DNA of 64,000 nucleotides, from the NCBI GenBank assembly GCA_029204225.1, contig CM055095.1, positions 23,665,641-23,729,640 of the forward strand, read 5' to 3'. Numbering within the stretch: the first letter of the stretch is position 1; every line of letters starts with the position of its first letter. A program made the translations under genes and the position numbers. The notes beneath the pieces were generated by a model. The model was not told the DNA's origin. It did not search any database and worked only from the letters and a program-made list of their open reading frames with translations. Source of the stretch: Diphasiastrum complanatum. Lineage: Eukaryota; Streptophyta; Lycopodiopsida; Lycopodiales; Lycopodiaceae. This document shows positions 11,167-21,696 of this stretch, one piece after another.

Positions 11167-11888
11167 CACGTGTGAAATAAATGTACTTTTCATGTAGTAT
11201 AATCATATAGGTTGTACATATGATTTAAATCAAGTTCTAGTGGCTAAAAAGTCCAAAATCATGTTTTTTAGTCATATGCCACATGGCATCAATCCAGAGA
11301 TCTCATGAGACACATCATGAGATTAGGTGTCAAATCCCATGTGTAGAGGTCTGCTCACACATGTGGAAAAGACTGAAGTAGGTGAGTTTGTACTTCTAGA
11401 AGAGTTTTTTCTAGTTCTCTACAAAGAAGGAAAATTGACCAAAAGTGCTCAAAATAGAAGGTTTTGTCCAAGTGTCGATTTTGCATGATGAATCATCTAG
11501 TGACAAAGCATCTCACACGTGTGGGATTAGATGGATGATCAGTACCTCGAGCTGCCATAATCATAAAGCAACACCAATCTTGGTTTTGGAAGCAAATTAT
11601 TGTCAATCTTTTTTTTTATCTTCATTTGTTTTGAATGTTTTGAGTTCCTATCATATTGTACTTTGTTTTCAGGCTAGAGTCCGTACTCTAACAGGTTCCA
11701 CACGTGTGAAACCAGCAAATACAATTCTCTTTCATTTATGATTTTTTCTTGTTAGATTTTCTCATCTAGAATTGATCTAGATTGATCTAAATCTTGTGTA
11801 GATTGGTAGATCAATTGTATCTAAAATCCAATCCCTCTTGTGGATCATTTTAGGATCCATTCTTGGTCCAATTTTGCAGATTTTCACA
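11167..11888 (+). repeat. LTR 'J', right part
   Basis: Continues the LTR begun at 1666 after the copia B insertion and ends ATTTTCACA, the inverse of its start TGTGAAAAT. It carries several CACRTGTG palindromes (11358-11365, 11514-11523, 11699-11708). Confidence 0.7.
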
Positions 11889-11901
11889 TGGTATCAGAGC
11901 C
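11889..11901 (+). other. primer-binding site after LTR J
   Basis: TGGTATCAGAGCC starts immediately after the LTR end. The following AAGTACAAGAGGAT is shared with the PBS region at 37149, so the two belong to related elements. Confidence 0.8.
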
Positions 11902-13621
11902 AAGTACAAGAGGATTTATTGAGATTTGATGGGGTTAATCCAAAACTAAGCCCAAATTAGCAAGCTTTTAGAAACTAGCTAATTTTGATGTGGGGAGTTG
12001 GATTGGATAGGTATAGTCAAAATTTTTGGACCAAAACTTGTTGTGGGCTGCAGGGGTACTTTTCACACGTGTTAGGACGTATAGTAACAGTTTTGGAGCC
12101 TTATGTTTCAGTTTGATGCTATATCTCACTCATACACCCAAATTAGCAAGTTTGTGAAAACTAGCTAATCTTGAGGTAGAGAATTTGAATGTGTAGATAG
12201 ATTCAATATTTTGTACCAAAACTTGTTGTAGGCTTTAGGTGGCCTTCCACACATGTGGGGCCGTATAGAACCTATTTTGGTTAGAAAAATTTAAATTGAT
12301 GCATAATTTGCTTCGTACACCCAAATCTAGTCATTTTTAGTGTAATTTCAAGCTTTTGGTGTAAAATTTCTATTCCTATGATTTATTCTTAGATTAGATC
12401 ATCCAAATAATTGATTTGAAGCTTGATTCAGGTGCATTAAATGTGTTTCTCTGATTTTTTGAGTGTATGTTGAAGTTGAGAGAGATATCGCTAAAAATCG
12501 TAGATTAAGGAGTGATATGCAAGGTGAGAGGTTGAAATCCATTGTACCATCACTCTAGATGTTCAAGAGTGAAAGGGTCAAGTTTAGAAGCATCAATTTG
12601 CTAGAAAACATCCTTGGATCTGTCCTCCAAATGAAACCTTCGAGAGTTTCTAGTGCATATTCTAAATATAGCATCTATGTAAATCTTTTGTAGAATTTGA
12701 CATAGATTATTGAGAGTTCTAGAAAAGAGATTGAGATCCAAGTCACATTATTCAACCCTACTCAATTTGTTTGAGTGATTGTTAGGCTTGAAAAGAGTCA
12801 TTGAGGTGTGTATGGCAAATGTGTAGAGAGAGATCCAATTTTTTAAGAGTTCCTTCCTTTGTAGAGGGCAAGATCTAGAAGCTCATTTTGTGTTGGTATT
12901 GGTGGAGAGTTTGTCTTTTCCTAAGTGATCAAATATTTCTAAGTGGCATTAGCTCTTTGAAGCACAATATCTTAGTGAGAGAGAAGAATCACAACTTTCG
13001 ATTTTGAATTTCATTCCAACTCTTAAGAGGTAGAGTCATTGGTGGAATCCAATAGAGGTGAATGAATTCAATTTATTGAGCAAAAATTGACATAGTATGT
13101 ACGAAACTCAAATTAATTCTATTCAACTTTCTTTGTGAGAGTGTGTGGGTCAAGTTGTGATTCCATTGGATGTCTAGAACAAGGAGGAGTCCATGTTTGA
13201 GTGTTCATGCATGGTTGGGATTGTTGTGAGTCTCTAGATGTCTAATTTTTGGCAATCTCGTCTTTTTGCTCGAGTTGCCTATCCCATGCATCCTACTGGT
13301 CGCGACATCTTTTTGAATCTTGTATTTATCTAGTGTTCGTTCATCCGTTTTTACACGGGTCCAATCATTTCTTGAATATCAGGAGGGCTTGGATTGCCCG
13401 TCCTTTAAGCTCGTTGTGTTGTATCACAACGATGCCTAATCCATAAGCTCATATGCTTATGAATTTCCTTCTCGTCGAATTCCTCTTCTTGTTGGAATTC
13501 GTCACGAAGAGTACCAACAACCTGTCATTTAAGATCGGCAAATTGTTCGGACCATAAACAATTTGTCGCCAAAATGGCGTTGGCATAAAGAATAGAGTCG
13601 GTCCAAAACCACCCTCCCTTT
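11902..13621. other. retroelement leader/interior, no gene recognised
   Basis: AT-rich DNA following the PBS. Only short frames are present. Repeated phrases occur (for example CCAAATTAGCAAG near 11953 and 12139, with ACTTGTTGT(G/A)GG following each), so the leader contains an internal degenerate duplication of about 180 bp. No gag or pol is visible. Confidence 0.45.
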
Positions 13622-13828
13622 TCAGTTGGCAAGTATGTTACCTTTAGGATCCACGTCGTAATAAGGATTTGTGGATGACTCTTCGGTAGGGGCGGGGGCC
13701 GCGGCCGCTTGTGAGAGACCACCCTCATCTTGGCTAAGCATACCTTGCAGTTGTGCTTTCTGCTCGGGAGTTAATGATGCATAAAAATTTGAAACATAAT
13801 CTCCCGAGCTTTCACCACTGCCTGACCC
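13622..13828 (-). CDS. coding-like terminal exon, unrecognised
   Basis: On the - strand a good acceptor (ATCATGTAG) is followed by 68 open codons rich in Gly, Ser, Ala and Pro, ending at TGA (13622-13624). The peptide contains SLTPEQKAQLQGMLSQ and ends DPKGNILAN, with unbiased, protein-like composition unlike the surrounding AT-rich DNA. No upstream exon was found with confidence, and no family is recognised. It could be the last exon of a small gene or part of a DNA transposon. The acceptor and phase are inference from sequence only. Confidence 0.35.
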   Translation of the reverse strand, partial: GSGSGESSGDYVSNFYASLTPEQKAQLQGMLSQDEGGLSQAAAAPAPTEESSTNPYYDVDPKGNILAN

Positions 13829-14168
13829 CTACATGATTACTACATTCATAAACATACAATACATTACAATAAACCCTAATATATTGAAATGAAGTAGAAA
13901 AGAAAATCGATTACAAAACTTTAATGCATATTGGAGTGGGACTTTCATACCTGTGATAACAAAAGAAAGAGATAGACGTGAGTTTAGAACGTGCACCAAG
14001 ATGCAAAAGAATCATATAAGTGACAACGTATAAGAATAGTACTATCTAGACATTAAAACATGAGAATCATACAATAATCGGAAGATAAGAATCATGCTAT
14101 CTAAATATCAGATTGAAAAATAGATTAATTTTATGGTATTTGTGTTTTGTACTTGTGCATATATGCAG

Positions 14169-14724
14169 TTTATCACAAGGAGATGAATTACATTCAGATC
14201 AGTCTAGTGATGAAGACACTACTCAAGTTAACAGTGTAAATAATAAACATACATGTTTTCTTGTTCATAAAGACTTTATTATTATAAGTTAAACTTTGTT
14301 ATTACATGACCTCAACTATTGTGCTAAAGTGACATGTACTTGATTTTTATTTCTCGTAAAGAAATTATTTTCAAAATAAAATATGGTGCACATGCGTCAA
14401 GTGTAATCGGCAAAAGATGCGTGAAAGACACATTTTTGAAAATCATTTGTGAAAGTTTGGACGAAAAAAAGAAGGTCAACCATCGAATTTGGAAGACGTT
14501 GAGGTTTGTTAACTTTTATATGATTGTTTTTTATTATAATATTCATCAATCTATATACATCACTTATGGAATTTGTTTCATGTGTGCAGCCAATAAATCG
14601 AATGCCATTCCACGGAGTTGATTCATCCGTGTTTAGTTACAATCAACATCAAGTTTTAATAGACATGAGAGAACAAAGAACGAAACAAATTCAAGAGGCA
14701 AACACAATTGGAAAAAAAGAGTAA
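14169..14724 (+). CDS. coding-like exons, unrecognised
   Basis: Three protein-like stretches lie in order on the + strand. The first follows an acceptor at 14168 and reads SQGDELHSDQSSDEDTTQ. A middle piece near 14400-14503 contains CVKDTFLKIICESLDEKKK. The last exon (14590-14724) follows a TGTGCAG acceptor, includes MPFHGVDSSVFSYNQHQ and MREQRTKQIQEAN, and ends with TAA. Phases between the middle and last pieces do not fit with the donors seen, so the model is incomplete or broken. The acidic/charged composition suggests a nuclear or transposon-encoded protein, but no family is recognised. The - strand exon at 13622 lies just to the left. Confidence 0.3.
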
Positions 14725-15658
14725 TCAACTTGATTCTAATGATGATGATGTGCACGTGCGCATGTGTGTGTCCGTGTGCACATGAGATCATTACTTTCAA
14801 GTGTAGACTGTCACATGTTCGCTAAGGTTCCTATATTCTCGTGTTCTTGTGTATCATCCTCGGGTTGCCAAATCATAAGCTATTGAGCTTGTGAGATCAT
14901 CCGAATTGCACATCAAGTAGAAATTGTTGAGGACTTTCTATGTCCTTGGCACCCAATCCCTTGAGGTTGGGAAAGCATAAGCTGTTGAGAAATCAAGACA
15001 TTCCTACCTAGTCTTACTGATTAGTAGCCATATATTTTGTCTAGACCAAAACAATCTATCCCCTCATCTGCACTTACTATATTCATAGAGTCTTGTACCA
15101 CAAGTAAAGACTCCATTCTAAGTTTCCAAATAGAATAATTTGACTCAAGTCAATCTATCAATAGATTCCAAAAGAATGTTACTATTCAATGGCATTTGAC
15201 TAGAATGTACCTAAAATGTAGAAAACTAGATCAAATGAAATCAGACGAGTATGATATACAAAAGCATTAATCTTGTTCTTTAAAAAGCACTCTATAAGTG
15301 ATTAGAACCAGATTTTAAAAACCCATAAGAGATCGGACCTGATAAAAAAAAGATGTCTTTAAATAAATGTAACTCACTTGGCAATATTATAATTGACAAT
15401 TGAATTCAGCATAGACAAGAGACAATAAACTCGAATCTGAAATTTTGATAATAAAGCCACTACATATGATGATGGTGCTATCCAATCCGTGCACCCTGGA
15501 GAAGGGCTTCAATGGCAATCTCGAATAGACTCTGGACGACTGATCTACAATAAACAGAATGCTCCAAATGTTGAGGAATGCTTCTCAATGTGGTAGTTAT
15601 ATAGTGGCACCCACCATCAGAGAGAGCGAACAGCCAAGTGACAAAAGGGATGCAAAAC
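14725..15658. other. no feature recognised
   Basis: AT-rich DNA with a short GT/CA-rich patch near 14747-14790. No gene, RNA or repeat boundary is seen. Confidence 0.4.
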
Positions 15659-15808
15659 ACCAAAAGTGTGTTTTCGCATAAGGAGTCGGAAGGCCAAATG
15701 ATGAAGAGGCCGTTGGGGGGCTTTGCCCCCCAAACCCCCGCCAGGGGGCTACCACCCCCCGGACCCCATGTTTCTCAGGGGGGCTCTCCCCCCCCCAAAC
15801 CCCTCAGA
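15659..15808 (+). repeat. GC-rich dispersed repeat (copy 1)
   Basis: It begins ACCAAAAGTGTGTTTTC, continues through GGAAGGCCAAATGATGAAG, and then becomes a run of G6/C6 hairpins such as GGGGGGCTTTGCCCCCC. An inverted copy lies at 24846-24999, with the same flank and the same order. It is markedly GC-rich in AT-rich surroundings and encodes nothing recognisable. Confidence 0.7.
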
Positions 15809-16276
15809 CTTCCTGCTATGCAATCCAACCATCTCATAACCATCATGGTCTCACAGTAGACCCCATACTAGCAATCGTGCTCAATTATGGCTTCTCCTCA
15901 TAACGGGGGCCTTACAGATATGAGCTTACGGTTAACTAGTGACTACTAAACTGAGAGGTGAATGTTTAGTTATGTCTAACATGCAATTCCAAGAAGAATG
16001 TCAACAAAAATAATACCAATTATAGCACAAATTACTACCAAATGAAAATTAAACTTGGATATGAATTTTCTTTGATGATTAATAAAATATAAGCATTTTT
16101 AGAAATAGGGAAAACAAAAAATTGTAAGAAATGTGTGTGAGAAATTGTCAACTAGTTTGAGATTTATCATGTCTAGTTCAATTGGCAATTTACCTTTCAA
16201 ATGTTGATAAGCTTGAGCAAGCTCACCCAAATAGGTCAAGGACCTGTTATAAATAGTGTACAAGCGTGGGAAGAGT

Positions 16277-16397
<121 letters not shown>

Positions 16398-17149
16398 ATT
16401 CTTGCTTATGGAAGTGATCTCTTTGGGTTTCTATATTTATTTTTGCATTGTCTTGTTGATATCTTGAATTCTTGTGTGTAGAATGCTATTTTAAGTGGTG
16501 TATTGGATCCACAAGCGGGAAAGCTTCAACCAATAGTAAACCAAAGGCAAAGCAAATTCTAGCATATAGTGGAGGGAGAAAGTTGCAATTTTGGGAATTG
16601 AAAGAAAGTGGCATGTTTCTTGGAAACGGAAATGCACGGATCTTTCTCTGTACTCAGCAGATTTGAGCATTGTAAATTGCTACCCAGTGTTGTATGGGAA
16701 AGGCCAAGTGATTGCCAGAAGGGTAAGGTCAGCCATGGAGCAATCATAGAAACATTACTCCTTCTCAGAGGCTATGGAAATTTGCTCAACCAGGGTCTGC
16801 AGCTGGTAAATGGTGGATCTCTCACAGTAGGAGGTCATTTTTGGTTCCACAAGTGGCTGAAGATGGGCGTGTTCACAGGGCAAACTAGCCTACAAAAGGC
16901 TGTGGACAGCCATGGAGAGTTGAAGGAGAGGTTCACTCTCATGCTATGGAGAGAATATAAGGCTAGGGTTTGTAGAGCAAAAATCAATGTTCTCTCTCTA
17001 TATGAAACAGATTTCGAATCTGTAAAAGGCCACAGAGGGGCGCCCTGGTGATGTTGAGAACCTGTATGGTCGTGGCTGGCCGTGGGGCCAGTAAGGAGCT
17101 TGATTGAGCTGAAGCCTGCAACTAAGAAGCCATAGCTATGAAAGCTCGT
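16398..17149. other. no gene recognised; possible retroelement leader
   Basis: Contains a 147-codon open frame on the + strand (16608-17051) without known motifs. It lies upstream of a copia element and probably belongs to its leader or an adjoining LTR. No PBS or LTR boundary could be placed. Confidence 0.3.
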
Positions 17150-18302
17150 GAGAAAGAAGGAGGAGATGAGCGTAGGAGGGTCGCGCGCAGCAATGGAGAG
17201 GGGCACCATAGTGTTTAAAGAGTAGCTCGGAAAGCAATCTTGACCGTAAGATGGTGAGACACCATTAGATTTATGGTGAAAGGGCCCATGAAGATTTGAA
17301 GACAAGAAGGAAGCTATTCATATTGTCAACTAGCCATTGAGAGATTCTGAGCTTCATGTCAGAAATTTGCCTACAATCAGATAACCTAGCAGATTTGCGG
17401 TAAAAAGTGAGAAAAAACCACCTTTTCAAGTTGAGCTAAAATCATCGTTTCTCCACGAGATTTTGTGTTTGAACGCTCTACATACTCAGAATCAGTAGGG
17501 CGACCCTAGTCTGGGCCCCATATCGGGCTCAAATTAGTTGAAAATCGAGATTGATCAGGGCAGAAACATCATGGGAAGGCGCGGTCATGGACAGAAGAGG
17601 AACGATCGAGACAGGTCGCGCACGTGGAACATAAATGTTCATGTAGCATGTTGAAGGGTCCAGCTGCCCGTGGAGTGCCTATTGGTACACAAGATCAATC
17701 TAAATGTTAGATGGTGATCTAATCATACTAACGGTTAAGATACTATGAGGATCGGGTGGCCATGATAAAGGGCTTTTGAGTGAACGGCTAGAATTGTTTT
17801 GAAGGGACCCAAATTGTGTTGAAAGGGAGAATAGCTTTCAACTTCATTTAAAAATTTTACTTTGAAAGGGACCCAAGGATGTGAAATTCAAGAAGAGTGA
17901 AGTTTCTTCACCAAGAAGAAATTGTTCAAAAACTTGAAAGGGCCTAATTTTCTTGTTTTAAGTCCGGTTTGGGTCAAACGAGGCTACAGACTCCAAACGA
18001 AGGGCACCTAGACTGTACCTGGAAGTACGGTACTGCAAAATAGAGTGATTTCAGTGGAGAACACGCTCAGTGGACATCAAATCTCTTTTTCCCCTTTCAG
18101 GGAGCGGGTTGTCAAGAGTGTGAGATAAAAGGCATTTCATGTTTGGAAAGTGACTTGGCTTGCGAAATGCCACCTAAGCGACGGGACGCCCTGGTGTGAA
18201 AGTTTAGCATTTCATTAAAACAAGTTACTAATGTCGCCATTATACTCAAAACACCTTTTTTAGCCTACAGTTGCAATTATAGGCAGTTTTGGGACGACAA
18301 AC

Positions 18303-19615
18303 ATGGGAGAGTCCATTTTGAGTGAAAATAACATATTGGATAGGATTTCTAACTATGCGGTGTGGAAAGTCCAAATGAAAAACATAATGATAGATAAGGA
18401 ACTGTGGGATGTCATCACAGATGATGAGAGAAGACCACCAAACGAAGCGGACATTAAAGCGTTCAATAGGAAGGCAAGGAGAACTTTCACCTTCATCAAC
18501 TTGTCAGTGAAAGACCACATGATTACCTACAAAAGTGATGCCATTACACCTAGACAGGCATGGGATGTGCTAAAGGAGTAAATCAAGACGTCAAATTTGT
18601 CAAGGATTATGTTTCGGAAGTCAAAACTGAATAGTGCCCGAATGGAACAAGGAGAGCACATTCAGACTTATATGACCATAATCAAGACAATGAGGGATGA
18701 ACTGCATTCTATTGGTGAGCGCATACGTGATGTTGAGCTGGTGCACAATGCATTGTGTGACATTGCAAAACCTTATTAGATGTTCATAAGTGAGATAGCA
18801 TCAAGAGAAAGATTACCCCAACTTTTGACAAGCTCATAGGAATCTTGATGCAAGAAGAGCAACTACGAGAGATGGTGAAAGCTAGACGTGAAAATACTGA
18901 TGATCAAGCACTTGCAACACGCCAAAGACAAGGCAAAGGCAAGGGTAAAAAGAAGTTTAAGCAGACTCGGGAGGATGAGAGATCATCTAGCAAGACCAAG
19001 AAGAAGGACAAATGGTTCCGTTGCGGCAAAAAGGGCCATTGGAAAAGTGAGTGTCGAAAATTCTTGGTGGAATCAAGCAAGGGGAAACCAAAGCAGGCAG
19101 ATAACCTTGTCGACAAAGGTGAAGTTGAAGATTCTAGCATCTTTATATCAGCATTGTCATCCAATCAAGATGATCAAACTTGGTACATTGACTCGGGAGC
19201 CACAAGACACATGACATGTAATAAAGATTGGTTCAGTAGCTTGAAAGAGTTGGACAATGGAACGTCTGTTTCACAAGCAAATGGTGATGTGTGCAAGATC
19301 AAGGGGGTAGGCATCGTTTCCATCCAACTACATGATGGCAAAAGCAAGACGATCAAGGAGGTACTTTATGTACTAGGTTTGAAGAAAAATCTACTTTCCG
19401 TTGGTGTCATTACTGATCAAAAGTTGAAAGTAGAATTTGCCCATGATCGTTGCTTTGTGAAGGATGTGAACCAACAGTTCAAAGTCATTGTGGATGGTAT
19501 ACGGGAGCCCAACACTAAATTGTACATGTTGAATACTACAATAAGAGGCAACATGGACTTATCTCATCCATTCCATTGCGAACTGAACTGTGGCATAAAA
19601 GGCTTGGTCATTTGA
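18303..19615 (+). pseudogene. copia D gag and protease
   Basis: Starts MGESILSENNILD and shows WKVQMKNIM and DVITDDERRPP, the copia gag N-terminus. A TAA at 18579-18581, a TAG after ALCDIAKPY near 18778 and a frameshift at about 18810 break it. The zinc knuckle reads WFRCGKKGHWKSEC: the first cysteine of CCHC is replaced by tryptophan. The protease motif WYIDSGATRHMT is intact at about 19182-19217. The frame ends in the GAG-pre-integrase region at 19615. Confidence 0.85.
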
Positions 19616-20545
19616 ACCTAGTAAGCCTTAGCTTGATGAGGAAATGGTGAAAGGATTGCCTATGATGGAAGACCACTTGAAGATGATGTGCAAAGCATGT
19701 GTGTATGGGAAGCAACATCGAGAGAAATTCAAGAAAGGTGGTGTTTCAAGGGCAAAGAACATCCTGGACTTGATCCACACATATCTATTCAAACAGGTAG
19801 GAAGATCAAAGTCCTAAGATCTTATAGTGGAGGTGAGTACAAGTCTACTGAATTCAATGATCTTTGTGATCAATGTGGGATCAAAAGACAATTTACGCAA
19901 GCTCATACTCCTGAACTCAATGGTGTAGTGCAAGAATCGTACGATTGTGGAGAGTGCCAGATCTATGCTTGTTGGGATGAAACTACCAAAATATTTTTGG
20001 TCAGAAGCATGCAGTACCACAGTCTATCTTCAAAATAGAAGTCCTACCATTGCCGTACCAAAGATAACACCTGAGGAGGTAGTCACGAAGAAGAAGCCAA
20101 AGGTGAACCACTTGCAAATCTTTGGATGTAAGGCCTTTGTACACATTTTCTAAGGAAGAGAGACGTAAGCTTGATGTAAAAGCTATAAAGTGTATCTTCT
20201 TAGGATATGATGATCGTGTAAAGGGCTATAGATGTTTTGATCCATTGTTCTTTGATGTACTTGGCAGACAATACAAGGCCTGACATTGCCTATGCAGTGT
20301 CCAGATTGAGCCAATTTAACATTAATCCAGGTACGACACACTGGAAAATTGCCAAGAGAATTCTGCAATACCTGTAGAGCACAAAGGACTATGGACTCTA
20401 CTACTCTCGACATGTAGGACTTTGAATAGAGTCCTACAGTGATGCTAGTTGGGCATCAAGAAAAGATGATTCCAAAAGTGTCTCAGGAGGATGTACAATA
20501 GCAGCCAATGCAACTGTTATTTGGATCAGCAGAAAGCAGACCATA
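19616..20545 (+). pseudogene. copia D integrase and truncated RT/RNase H
   Basis: The integrase core is in two frames. The SDSGGEY block reads RSYSGGEYKS, so the second catalytic Asp is replaced by Tyr. QAHTPELNGV follows, then a frameshift, then PKYFWSEACSTTVYLQNRSP and FGCKAFV. After about 20238 the sequence jumps to a late RT/RNase H segment with DNTRPDIAYAVSRLSQFN, THWKIAKRILQYL, a stop, and SYSDASWASRKDDSKSVSGG. Most of RT, including YVDD, is deleted. Confidence 0.8.
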
Positions 20546-21511
20546 ACTGCCCAACCATGGCCTAAAAATCGGTCTGATGTCAAAGCTCGCTAACTCAGGT
20601 GAATTGAGAACTCCCACCCCATATTCAAATTTTCAAGGGCTAGTTGGTCTAAGATAAGTTGGCTCCATATTGCATTCTAGATCATGACCTAGACTGCTAA
20701 TGAGTTCCATCATGAAACTCCTCATTGTGTAGTATGCCGACGTGTTCAGCTTACTTACGATGCGAAAATCTATGACATCCCCAATGTTTTAGAATGGATT
20801 AGGTAGTTTATTACGCCCTCTAATTAGGAATGATCGTCTTCAAGACCCATCACTTTTTCGCTCCTCCAAGGTTGTGGGTTTGAGGTCCAATTATAATTCT
20901 TGTTCTCATAAAAATTTGACTAGTTCCTTTTTTCGATTTCATTTGATAGTTTTGTTCACATGAGCCCTTACAAGTGATAGTGGCAATTTTCCTTTTGGAT
21001 ACTTTTTGTGGACAATCAAAATTATGTATTACTTGATTTATATGAGGTGTATTACTATTCTAGGCCCTTACCACTTGATATACTTTTATGGACAATCAAA
21101 ATTAGTGTGATCCTGTATTTGCCTACTTTAGATAAGGTGTATTTGCTTTAGATAAGGTGTCTTACTATCCTAGCCCCTTACCAATGCTAACGAATGTTGT
21201 GATTTTGAAGCTTTGTTACTTTCTCTCTCTCTCTCTCTTTCTTTTTCTTTTTCTTTTCCTTTTTTCCTTTTCATTTTCTTGTGCCCACATGAGGTTATTT
21301 TGAGCCAGTTCCTAGGTGTGCATCTAGAAACTTGGGTGCTGGGTGCCTTAGCCACCCAATTCTTGGATATGCAAAAAAACCAATTCCTCACTCTAGAGTC
21401 ACATCGAGGAACTAGAGTGCCACAAAATGGCACACAAATTGGCCCCCAAACCCCATGTGGGCAAAAGCCAGTTTCCACATTCGTGGCGAGGAAGTGGCTT
21501 GTTCGTGTGGG

Positions 21512-21514
<3 letters not shown>
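20546..21514. other. no gene recognised; pyrimidine-rich upstream region of CBP20
   Basis: Contains a CT/T-rich patch at 21220-21270 and a duplicated phrase (ATAAGGTGTATTTGC / ATAAGGTGTCTTACTA near 21132-21168). Nothing else is recognised. Promoter elements of the downstream gene may lie here but none can be assigned. Confidence 0.35.

Positions 21515-21552
<38 letters not shown>
21515..21552. repeat. short (TC)n microsatellite
   Basis: About 38 bp of TC repeats with one G interruption, roughly 145 bp before the CBP20 start codon. CT-rich tracts are common in plant 5' leaders, so it may be in the 5' UTR. Confidence 0.7.
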
Positions 21553-21696
21553 GTTTGCTCGCTCGCTCAGAGGTAGCAGCGATGGTCATGTAGCATCAGC
21601 AGCAGGCTTCGGTATGCCCAATGTCACAAATGCAAATAAAACACACACACACCCCCCTGTTACAAACTAAGTAAAGCAAGCTGCGGAGGCACATTC

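Larger units (their letters stand above)
17150..20545 (+). mobile_element. decayed Ty1/copia element 'D' (same family as B)
   Basis: The + strand order is leader, gag, protease, integrase, then a truncated RT/RNase H, closely similar to copia B. The leader (about 17150-18302) shares patches with the B leader. No LTR or PBS was located, so both ends are approximate. A deletion at about 20238 fuses the integrase end to the late RT/RNase H region. Stops occur in gag and RT, and several catalytic residues are lost. Confidence 0.75.

Noticed and set aside
16608..17051. 147-codon frame considered as a gene
   Set aside because: No recognisable motif, no splice context, and it lies next to a decayed copia leader; kept only as unclassified DNA.
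21170..21593. Long frames on both strands before CBP20
   Set aside because: Composed of CT/GA-rich low-complexity sequence without homology.
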